DNA from: Gammaproteobacteria bacterium
GTDB lineage: Bacteria; Pseudomonadota; Gammaproteobacteria; SZUA-229
Assembly (NCBI GenBank): GCA_013138755.1
Contig: WTCC01000197.1
Location: forward strand, 1-23,351
DNA: 23,351 bases
Reading direction: 5' to 3'
Below the pieces are notes generated by a model. The model saw only the letters and a list, made by a program, of their open reading frames with translations. It had not been told where the DNA came from and searched no databases. This document shows, piece by piece, positions 8,222-15,226 of the stretch (positions are counted from its first letter, which is position 1; each line of letters begins with the position of its first letter). The translations under genes were made by a program, and so were the position numbers.

Positions 8222-9028
8222 TTAATTTTTATCTGCTACCTTTACTGCGTCAGTCTCTACCTGTTGCTGCTTAATCTGTTGCGTCTCAAGATCTAACGAA
8301 TTTTCAAATAGCGTGTAACCTTTAGGCACCACAAATAACTTCCTACTCACTTCACCCAGTTTAATATTTCGTAGCTCATCGACAATATTGTTTTGGTATT
8401 CTTGTTTAACAACAATATCCAGTTCGTTGTCATACCATTGCGTGCCATGTTTCCGCTCGCCAGTGGAGCTGAATGCAACCATCGTAAGTTTTCGAACCTT
8501 ACGGTCATTCATTTCCTGATCGTCTTTTATTTCGACACTTAATCCCGTACCATCAGAATTTTCCTGTCTCAGAATGTTTTTATACTTGATATCAATCCAC
8601 TGAATAATATGGAAATCGCTGCCATCATTACCCAGTGTAATCAACCATTTTTCAGCCTCTCTGCCGTTCATTTTTGCTTTCTTAAGATATACACAATCAG
8701 CATTGACGAACTGCTTACAAGGGTCACTATTTTTTTTATTCCTGGCGCCAGTAATTACCTTTTCCGCTTCTGGCATTTCTTTTATCAGATAATATTTATT
8801 TTCGTTATCCAGCCATATAGTTTTATGATTTTTGTTGTCAAAAATCTGCGTCATCGATATACCATCTTCCGTGTATTCAAATCGCACATCACCATCTAGC
8901 CAATACATCTTTGCATGGCTGATATTTACGCCTCGAATCTGTACGGCATCAGCAGTAAATGCTGATGCATACAACTGCGTAAAAGACGAAAAACCAAACA
9001 GTGTAAAAGTAATCAGTAAAAATTTCAT
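8222..9028 (-). CDS. Exported protein of unknown function
   Basis: The 268-residue product has a signal peptide (MKFLLITFTLFGFSSFTQLY, cleavage likely after the ASA near residue 23) and a mostly beta-looking body with regularly spaced aromatic and charged residues. Examples are the segments MYWLDGDVRFEYTEDG and KTIWLDNENKYYLIKEM, and FVVPKGYTLFE near the end. The pattern recalls LolA-like or DUF4412-type periplasmic proteins, which bind hydrophobic ligands or have no known role, but I cannot assign a family firmly. Two cysteines lie close together in the middle (DPCKQFVNADC). The start at 9028 is preferred over an in-frame ATG at 9064, because the latter lies inside the terminator hairpin of the upstream gene. 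It is 76 bases upstream of the ParA-like gene. Confidence 0.75.
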   Translation of the reverse strand: MKFLLITFTLFGFSSFTQLYASAFTADAVQIRGVNISHAKMYWLDGDVRFEYTEDGISMTQIFDNKNHKTIWLDNENKYYLIKEMPEAEKVITGARNKKNSDPCKQFVNADCVYLKKAKMNGREAEKWLITLGNDGSDFHIIQWIDIKYKNILRQENSDGTGLSVEIKDDQEMNDRKVRKLTMVAFSSTGERKHGTQWYDNELDIVVKQEYQNNIVDELRNIKLGEVSRKLFVVPKGYTLFENSLDLETQQIKQQQVETDAVKVADKN

Positions 9029-9040
9029 ATCAAAGCAAAT

Positions 9041-9068
9041 AGAAAAAGCGGTGCCAGAAGGCACCGCT
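9041..9068 (-). terminator. Intrinsic terminator after the sulfur-globule-like gene
   Basis: A perfect 9-base stem (agcggtgcc / ggcaccgct) with a 4-base loop occupies 9047-9068. Read on the minus strand it is followed by TTTTTCT. It begins 15 bases after the stop of the gene ending at 9083, so it is well placed to end that transcript or to reduce readthrough into the ParA-to-dynamin half of the block. Confidence 0.85.
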
Positions 9069-9082
9069 CAATTAATCATTTA

Positions 9083-9547
9083 TTATTGTGCAGGCGCAAC
9101 CTGTGGTGCGGCAGGTGGCTGTCCATACGGCCCAGGACCGTAACCTTGTGGCGGCTGCTGACCATATGGGCCAGGTCCATAATTTGGACGACCATAATAC
9201 GGTTGCTGACCACCGGAATAACCGTTGTTCCAGCCGTTGTTCCAGCCGTTGTTCCAGCGGTTGTTACCGTAGTACGAATTATTCGCATCACCGCGCCCTT
9301 TCGCTTTCATATTAAAGTTGAAGCTACCATCGAAATCACCTGAACCATCACCGGAGCCATCTCCGTAACCATCTCCGTAACCATCAGAATTGTTATTCCA
9401 ATTGTTATTCCAGTTGTTATTACCCCAACCGCTGTTGTTACTATTGTTATCCCAGGGACCATTCCAGCCGGCGTTAGCAGACATAGAAACCAGGCTAAAA
9501 CCTATAGCCGAAGACAGTACAGCAATTTTAAATATTAATTTCATCAT
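9083..9547 (-). CDS. Secreted Gly/Asn-rich protein, sulfur-globule-protein-like
   Basis: The 154-residue product has a signal peptide (cleavage likely after SANA, residue 26) and a low-complexity mature part. It has Asn/Trp/Gly repeats (NNNWNNNWNNN), an Asp/Gly stretch (DGYGDGYGDGSGDGSGD), a FNFNMKAKGRGDA segment at 77-88, more WNNG repeats, and a Pro/Gly/Tyr/Gln-rich end (YGPGPYGQ twice). This layout recalls the sulfur globule envelope proteins (Sgp, CV1-CV3) of purple sulfur bacteria and their relatives in colourless sulfur oxidisers, which coat periplasmic sulfur globules. Low complexity makes composition alone misleading, so confidence in that role is moderate. A GAGGTGG site is spaced better for the second ATG at 9544. 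A terminator follows, suggesting high or separately tuned expression. Confidence 0.68.
   Translation of the reverse strand: MMKLIFKIAVLSSAIGFSLVSMSANAGWNGPWDNNSNNSGWGNNNWNNNWNNNSDGYGDGYGDGSGDGSGDFDGSFNFNMKAKGRGDANNSYYGNNRWNNGWNNGWNNGYSGGQQPYYGRPNYGPGPYGQQPPQGYGPGPYGQPPAAPQVAPAQ
9222..9413 (-). repeat. In-frame 12-bp tandem repeats within the Gly/Asn-rich gene
   Basis: Three short tandem sets are visible on the plus strand: ccgttgttccag three times at 9222-9257 with a degenerate fourth copy, ctccgtaaccat twice at 9361-9384, and ttgttattcca-type units at 9390-9413. They encode the WNNG, GYGD and NNNW repeats. All are multiples of three, so copy-number change keeps the frame. Confidence 0.85.
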
Positions 9548-9581
9548 TCCACCTCATCCACTCCCTTCATATTTTTACGGC

Positions 9582-9605
9582 ATTGAATCAAGGGATATAT
9601 TCAAT
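9582..9605. promoter_or_regulatory. Dyad upstream of the sulfur-globule-like gene
   Basis: ATTGAAT and ATTCAAT form a 7-base perfect dyad separated by 10 bases, 35-58 bases upstream of the start codon at 9547. The position and geometry suit an operator or promoter-proximal regulatory site. No regulator gene is nearby and no promoter elements could be fixed with confidence. Confidence 0.35.
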
Positions 9606-9695
9606 ACCTACTAAACGTGAAAAATCAACATAATAGCGACTTTCACACTATACGCCTGTTAACTACCAGAAGCCATTTTGATCTGGAAACTTACA

Positions 9696-10469
9696 TCAGT
9701 TTCTATTTTGTAAAAATGTAAACGGATTAAAAACTTCATTTCCCATCCTACCAGTTGAACCATCCACATTATCTGGACGATTGTTGCCAACAAAGGGAGG
9801 CACATAGATAGGAGGAACCCCGCCGATTGCCTCGTTAGGCATCCATGGGAATTGTTCACCGCCATGTAAAACATCCGGCGTCTCCCCCCAGGGTGATACC
9901 GCGGGAACATCATACGCAGGATTGACACTACCCATACCGTAAGAAGGCAAAGCTGGATAACCTTGACTGTACTGCTCATACTGCCTCCCATACAAAGGAG
10001 CCTGAGAGTTCCGATAATACTGCTCCTCTTCATTATTCAAGCGAGAGTAGTGATGAGCTTCCTGTCTATTCAATAAATCAATAACGTCCTGCGTAACATA
10101 TCGTTCATGTGTACTGTTTTCCAACTGATTCTGATTCCAAACCTGTTTATCAGGAACCTGCCCGTATGGAGCCGCTCCACCCTGCGACTGATAATATGGG
10201 GCCTGATTATCAGAATGACGCATATCTTGCTGTTGATATTGTCGTGTTTGTTGCTTAGTCGGCGACCAAAATTTCGATGTTCTTTTTTGCTCATCAGAGA
10301 GATGCCAGGGATTCGTTGCCTCTGAGTTCACCGGTGTCCCGATAGATGGGTTAGCACGATTCCATCCATTCCAATAAGACTCATTCTCAGCTGATACCGT
10401 AACCGGTATTACAGAAAACAAGCTAAATAAGCTACCAGTAAATATTTTGTAAAGCACGTATTTTCGCAT
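9696..10469 (-). CDS. Secreted Gln/Asn/Tyr/Pro-rich low-complexity protein
   Basis: I do not recognise a family. The 257-residue product has a signal peptide (MRKYVLYKIFTGSLFSLFSV, cleavage likely after VSA, residue 27). The mature part is rich in Gln, Asn, Tyr, Pro and Trp, with no cysteines visible and no clear globular domain; the centre has a short charged helical-looking stretch (around 125-150, including LLNRQEAHHYSRLNNEEEQ). A good AAGG ribosome-binding site sits 8 bases before the ATG. It lies between the 213-residue secreted protein and the sulfur-globule-like gene in the same direction, so a structural or matrix role in the same exported structure is plausible. The function is unknown. 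Confidence 0.72.
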   Translation of the reverse strand: MRKYVLYKIFTGSLFSLFSVIPVTVSAENESYWNGWNRANPSIGTPVNSEATNPWHLSDEQKRTSKFWSPTKQQTRQYQQQDMRHSDNQAPYYQSQGGAAPYGQVPDKQVWNQNQLENSTHERYVTQDVIDLLNRQEAHHYSRLNNEEEQYYRNSQAPLYGRQYEQYSQGYPALPSYGMGSVNPAYDVPAVSPWGETPDVLHGGEQFPWMPNEAIGGVPPIYVPPFVGNNRPDNVDGSTGRMGNEVFNPFTFLQNRN

Positions 10470-10559
10470 CTAACATACCTTAACCAAATCAAACACTTTA
10501 TTAAAGAACAACTCTTACCCGACTAGAATAATACTGCATGGCTTACGGTATCAGCTTCG

Positions 10560-11201
10560 TCAATTAGGATAGCTCGGCTGATAACTGGAAGGGTTCGGCA
10601 TTCTGTTCATAGGATATCCTGAAGGATGAGCATACCGTGGAGAAAAGTTGCTCGGCATCTGATACCCATAATTTGATGGACCAGTGTTTGGTCCGTAGAC
10701 ATTCGACCGCTGGTTATTCATGTAAGGCAAGTTTACATTTGGGTTCACCATATAACGGTGGCGATTATCTACAGGCAGATCGTTGCGCGGTGCTTGATAA
10801 TCTGACGCAGAACGATGAGGGGTCACTGTATTTTGCGGTCTCAGATCTGTCGGCCATGGTATATCTGGACTAGATGCAGCCATCGGCATCTCTCGTGAAT
10901 CAAGCTCGACGGCGGGCATATTAGCTGGCTTATCTGAAATGTTTTCAGCAGGTGCAGGCAAAACTGCGGGTGCACGTTTAGCAGTAATATTGCTTAAGCC
11001 TGTTGACCTATAAGGACCAGGCGGAGCTGGTGGAGCCATTTCAACGCCCCCTGCATCAACCGGCGTCACTGACAAACGGTCAACAACACCTTCTTCTGCT
11101 AAAGATGTTTTAACCAATACTAGTAGTAAGAACAACAATCCCACTACAGTCATTTTTTTTAAACTGATAAGCACATCAAAGCCCCACTTAACTATCGTCA
11201 T
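10560..11201 (-). CDS. Secreted Pro/Asn/Tyr-rich low-complexity protein
   Basis: No family recognised. The product is up to 213 residues long with a membrane or signal segment at about 17-35 (MTVVGLLFLLLVLVKTSLA), likely cleaved after that alanine. The mature part is disordered in appearance: Pro/Ala-rich first (APPAPPGPY, APAVLPAPAE), then Asn/Tyr/Pro/Ser-rich. The ATG at 11201 overlaps the last 14 bases of the RND permease gene, which suggests coupling; a GTG ten codons in or the ATG at 11153 are alternative starts giving a tighter signal peptide. With the 257-residue protein and the sulfur-globule-like protein it forms a run of three exported low-complexity products directly after the transporter. 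Confidence 0.68.
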   Translation of the reverse strand: MTIVKWGFDVLISLKKMTVVGLLFLLLVLVKTSLAEEGVVDRLSVTPVDAGGVEMAPPAPPGPYRSTGLSNITAKRAPAVLPAPAENISDKPANMPAVELDSREMPMAASSPDIPWPTDLRPQNTVTPHRSASDYQAPRNDLPVDNRHRYMVNPNVNLPYMNNQRSNVYGPNTGPSNYGYQMPSNFSPRYAHPSGYPMNRMPNPSSYQPSYPN

Positions 11202-14200
11202 CTTCTTTTAAGCGAATGCCTCGAGGACCATTAGGTAGCGATTTTTTAGTCGGTGCTTTTTTAACCGCAACCTTTTTCTTAACTGCTACTTTCTTTGGCG
11301 ACACTTTCTTTGGCGCGGCCTTTTTGCTCACCGTTGTTTTTTTAGTAACTGCTTTTTTAGTAACTGCTTTTTTAACAACTGCTTTTTTAACACCGGCTGA
11401 ATCATCTTCTGATGACTCAGCTTTTTTCTCATCAGAAGATGATTCGGTAGCTGTGGGTTCTGACGACGCAACTGGTGGCGCAGATGGCGCCGGCGGTGGT
11501 GTTGACGGCGTTGGCGGTGCCGACGGAGCCGCAGGTGGTGGTGGCGGAGTATAATCATCATCCGAACTACCAAACTTGCTCATGACCATACCAATTATCA
11601 TGCGTAAAATATTGAAGACCATCTGTCCAATGACAACAATCCAGCCAATCAGACTAATTATGCCACCATAGATGCGCATCCATAGAGGTACCTTGTATTC
11701 TTCTACAGCATCAGCCACGTCTGGCTCTTCACCTTCAATCTCAGCATATCTAGCATTAACGACTCGCTCACACGACTCTGACGTCTCATAGTAGAAGTTC
11801 TCACGACAGCTAATACAGCCTAATGGAATGATAAGAACCGCACCGATCGTTCCAACCGCAGCACCCCACAAAAGACTGATCGCCATACCATTAAAAATCG
11901 GATCATCAAGAATGGCAAAAGCACCAGCCATCAAAGTTAATGATGTAATTAAGATTGGACGCATCCGAAGCTCTGCACCGTTAACTGCCGCTTCTTTAAC
12001 CGGGACACCTGTCTCGACTTCGATCTTCACGAACTCTACGATCAATATCGATTGCCGTACGATAATACCGCCCAGTGCAATCATGCCAATCATCGACGTT
12101 GCAGTAAATTCAGCGCCATGGAACCAATGCCCACTGGCGATACCAATCATCGTAATCGGTATCGGCGACATGATTAGACCCGCTAATGCAAAGTCACGGA
12201 ATTCCCAAACGATCAGTCCATATATCAGCAACATGGCTGCCATGAATGCCAATCCCATATCACGGAAGGTCTCAAAAGTTACCGTCCACTCACCCGTCCA
12301 TTCAAAACCAGAGACTGCATCATTATCAGGTGGCCCAATCAGATTCATTGGCATGCCTTCCATGATGACACCGTCAGGTGTGGTGTAAACATCAGTAAAT
12401 TCTTCGACGTTAAACATGCCGTATATCGGTGCACCTAGACGCCCTTCCATCTCGCCGACGACAAATTCGACATCACGTAAGTCTTTATGCCAGATTATAG
12501 GGTCATTGGGTTCAAGAATAAATCGGCCGAGCTCACCGAGAGGGATCGTTGTTCCCGCCGCAGTCATCATCGGCAGGTTACTCAGTTGATTAACCTGTGA
12601 ACGTGTCGCCATAGGTACCTGAATCACGATAAAGGTCGGCTCAATCGTCGACGCCCGTTTTACATCACCTAATTTATACCCACCCATCGCCATAGCCAGG
12701 GTGCCATTGATACTATCAATGGTAATACCACGGCGGATAGCTTTTTCTTTGTTGACTTCGAAACGCCAGTGTTTTGAAGCATCGCTCATATAGTTATCAA
12801 CATCGACGACCCCTCCAGCCTCTTCAAAAAACTCGGTCATCTTTCTGGCAACTTCGCGTCTTGTCTCTGCATCAGGGCCATGAATTTCGGCGACAACCGT
12901 TTGCAGCACAGGCGGACCCGGCGGCATCTCAACGATGGCAATTCTGGCGCCGGCTTTATCAGCGATCGGTTTCAACAGAGCACGCGCTTCTTCTGCTAAC
13001 TGATGACTGCTTTTTTCACGGTCATTTTTATCCAGTAGACGAACCAGCAAGTCTCCTTGCCAAGGTTGATTTCTGAGATAGTAATGTCTTACCATACCGT
13101 TGAAATTAAACGGTTGCGCGGTACCGGTAAAACTCTGCACCGCTTCCACTTCCGGCACCTGATTCACCGCAGTTGCCAGCTCATGCGCTAGATTTGCCGT
13201 CACTGGCATTGCTGTACCTTCCGGCATATTGATGATGACGCTGAACTCAGGCTTATTATCAAACGGTAACATCTTCACCGCCACCCATTGCGTCGGGTAG
13301 AACAATAAGACAGACATGGCTGTCATACCGATAATGCTGATCAGGAATATAATACCGAGCTTACGACTATTAACCAGTGGCATGATCAACGGACGATAAA
13401 TACTGGCAACAACTTTGCGCACTTTCTCTTCACGTTTCGCTGCTTTTTCGAGGTTTTCAAGTTTCGGGCGGACTCGCACAGCAAACCAGGGAGTAAAGAT
13501 AAAGGCTGCAACCAGTGAAAAGAACATTGCAGAAGCACCCATCACCGGAATCGGTCGCATGTAAGGACCCATCATGCCACTAACCCATCCCATAGGAAGT
13601 AGCGCAGCAATAATCGTGAAGGTAGCCAGAATCGTAGGGTTGCCCACTTCTCGAACCGCATCAACCGCTTCATCAAGTGTTGTCTGGCCTTTTATCAACC
13701 AGCGTCGGAATATATTCTCGACCACCACCGTGGCATCATCGACCAGGATACCAATCGAGAAGATCAGGGCAAACATACTGACGCGATCGATCGTGTAATC
13801 GATCATCCACGCCCACCAGATAGTAATCAAAATCACGACTGGAATAACAGTAACCACGACGAATGCGGCGCGGAAGCCCAAACCGACCAAACATAAAAAA
13901 GCCACGGCCGCAGTCGCTTCAAACATCGCGCCCAATAGCTCATTCACTTTATCATTGGCAGATTTTCCGTAATCGCGGGTAATCTCGACCTGAACATTGT
14001 CCGGGATAATCGTACCTTTTAACTCTTCGAGTTTTTCTAAAATAGCATTTGAAACAGAAACACCATTAGCACCCTCTTTCTTAGCAATCGCCACCGTGAC
14101 AGCTGGATCACCATCAGGGCGTACAATACCTTCGTATGCCGGACCTGCGTAATATGAAGAAATATTTTTCGCGTCTTCCGGACCATGAACAACCACAGCA

Positions 14201-15051
14201 ACATCGCGCATATAAATTGGCGATCCTTGTTGAATACCGACTACAAGCCGTTCGATATCAGCTGCCGATCGTAAGAACGAACCCGAATAAACCGTAAATG
14301 AAGTGTTACCCGCTTCAACAGCACCGACGTTCTGTTGCGTATTTGCGGTAATAATAGCCTGCGCGACCTGCTGCAAGCTTAAGCCATAACCGGCTAGGCG
14401 TTCAGGCAAAACTTCGACACGAATCTGATCAGCGCGACCGGCAACCACATAGCCTTTACCCGTATTATCTACCTGACCCAATTCCTGCAACACGTCATTA
14501 GCAACAATACGTAACACACTGTCATTAACTTCTTTTGACCAGAGCGTTACCGCCACCGTCGGCACATCATCGATAGCGACTGGTTTTATCAATGGTCGCT
14601 TAACATCTGGCGGCATGAGATCCATATTTGAACGAATTTTGTCGTTCACTTTAACTATAGATTCACCTAAATCCTCGCCGACATAGAACTGTACAGTGAC
14701 AATAGCCTGTCCCCGCAGCGTCGCTGAGAATGTATGACGAACGCCTGGAATTTCATCAATTAATCTTTCCAGAGGGTCAGTAACCAGACTTTCCACTTGC
14801 TGCGCTGTAGTACCAGGATAAGACACAAAAATATCGATCATGGGGACCGATATCTGCGGATCTTCCTGTCGCGGTGTGAATATCAAACCCATGATACCGA
14901 TGAATAATGTTGCTACCAGCAACATAGGTGTAACAGGGGAGTTAATAAAGGCTTTGGCTATATTGCCAGCCAGTCCAAGGTCGTGATCACCTGGTTCAGG
15001 TAATTTACTCTTACAATCTTCGCTTTTGTTTTGATCAAGTTCGTCAGTCAT
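11188..15051 (-). CDS. RND-family efflux permease with a long C-terminal extension
   Basis: A 1287-residue inner-membrane RND permease of the AcrB/HAE type, a proton-driven trimeric exporter. The first membrane helix is at about 41-58. The proton-relay aspartates are Asp438-Asp439 in GILVDDATVVVENI. The duplicated second half, with PPGPP near 711-714, runs to about residue 1080, which is the usual end of the family. The additional 200 residues are unusual: a short cysteine-containing loop, two hydrophobic segments at about 1123-1160, a Pro-rich run (1169-1194), an acidic Ser/Glu/Asp part, and a Lys-rich repeat tail (1221-1271, units such as VKKAV, TKKAV and PKKV). The substrate cannot be inferred. 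The fusion partner is 175 bases upstream; no outer-membrane channel gene is in the window. Confidence 0.9.
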   Translation of the reverse strand: MTDELDQNKSEDCKSKLPEPGDHDLGLAGNIAKAFINSPVTPMLLVATLFIGIMGLIFTPRQEDPQISVPMIDIFVSYPGTTAQQVESLVTDPLERLIDEIPGVRHTFSATLRGQAIVTVQFYVGEDLGESIVKVNDKIRSNMDLMPPDVKRPLIKPVAIDDVPTVAVTLWSKEVNDSVLRIVANDVLQELGQVDNTGKGYVVAGRADQIRVEVLPERLAGYGLSLQQVAQAIITANTQQNVGAVEAGNTSFTVYSGSFLRSAADIERLVVGIQQGSPIYMRDVAVVVHGPEDAKNISSYYAGPAYEGIVRPDGDPAVTVAIAKKEGANGVSVSNAILEKLEELKGTIIPDNVQVEITRDYGKSANDKVNELLGAMFEATAAVAFLCLVGLGFRAAFVVVTVIPVVILITIWWAWMIDYTIDRVSMFALIFSIGILVDDATVVVENIFRRWLIKGQTTLDEAVDAVREVGNPTILATFTIIAALLPMGWVSGMMGPYMRPIPVMGASAMFFSLVAAFIFTPWFAVRVRPKLENLEKAAKREEKVRKVVASIYRPLIMPLVNSRKLGIIFLISIIGMTAMSVLLFYPTQWVAVKMLPFDNKPEFSVIINMPEGTAMPVTANLAHELATAVNQVPEVEAVQSFTGTAQPFNFNGMVRHYYLRNQPWQGDLLVRLLDKNDREKSSHQLAEEARALLKPIADKAGARIAIVEMPPGPPVLQTVVAEIHGPDAETRREVARKMTEFFEEAGGVVDVDNYMSDASKHWRFEVNKEKAIRRGITIDSINGTLAMAMGGYKLGDVKRASTIEPTFIVIQVPMATRSQVNQLSNLPMMTAAGTTIPLGELGRFILEPNDPIIWHKDLRDVEFVVGEMEGRLGAPIYGMFNVEEFTDVYTTPDGVIMEGMPMNLIGPPDNDAVSGFEWTGEWTVTFETFRDMGLAFMAAMLLIYGLIVWEFRDFALAGLIMSPIPITMIGIASGHWFHGAEFTATSMIGMIALGGIIVRQSILIVEFVKIEVETGVPVKEAAVNGAELRMRPILITSLTLMAGAFAILDDPIFNGMAISLLWGAAVGTIGAVLIIPLGCISCRENFYYETSESCERVVNARYAEIEGEEPDVADAVEEYKVPLWMRIYGGIISLIGWIVVIGQMVFNILRMIIGMVMSKFGSSDDDYTPPPPPAAPSAPPTPSTPPPAPSAPPVASSEPTATESSSDEKKAESSEDDSAGVKKAVVKKAVTKKAVTKKTTVSKKAAPKKVSPKKVAVKKKVAVKKAPTKKSLPNGPRGIRLKEDDDS
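11341..11385 (-). repeat. 15-bp tandem repeats encoding the Lys-rich tail of the permease
   Basis: Two identical units tttagtaactgcttt and a third tttaacaactgcttt lie head to tail, with further degenerate copies on both sides. On the coding strand each gives a five-residue KKAVx unit. The unit length is the same as in the repeat of the 342-residue membrane protein, though the sequence is different. Confidence 0.85.
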
Positions 15052-15117
15052 TTTCTAGCAATCGCTCTATGTGTTCTTGTCATTTATCTTTCGTCCATCG
15101 AAATATTTGAAAGACGA

Positions 15118-15148
15118 AACACCCAGCGAACAAGTCTCAGTGGGTGTT
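15118..15148. repeat. Inverted repeat between the fusion-protein and permease genes
   Basis: An 8-base perfect inverted repeat (aacaccca / tgggtgtt) with a 15-base spacer lies in the 175-base gap between the two transporter genes. Neither strand has a strong T-run, so it may be an attenuating or mRNA-processing hairpin rather than a full terminator. Confidence 0.4.
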
Positions 15149-15226
15149 ATTTGATTTTGCTCAGGAAATTTCCCGATGACGCTGCAGCTCAAATCGATGT
15201 CTTACTACAGTGTCGAAATACCACCC

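Noticed and set aside
8832..9143. Plus-strand open frame of 103 codons across the terminator
   Set aside because: It crosses a strong minus-strand terminator and the start of two minus-strand genes with signal peptides, so it is a shadow.
9086..9343. Plus-strand open frames opposite the Gly/Asn-rich gene
   Set aside because: They are shadows created by in-frame 12-base repeats, which keep several frames open; no signal or ribosome-binding site supports them.
11216..11554. Plus-strand open frame of 112 codons opposite the permease tail
   Set aside because: Its Phe/Leu/Thr/Gly runs are the antisense reading of the Lys-rich and Pro-rich repeats; the permease frame is continuous and has family motifs upstream.
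12774..13076. Plus-strand open frame of 100 codons inside the permease gene
   Set aside because: It lies wholly within a region with clear RND motifs on the minus strand.
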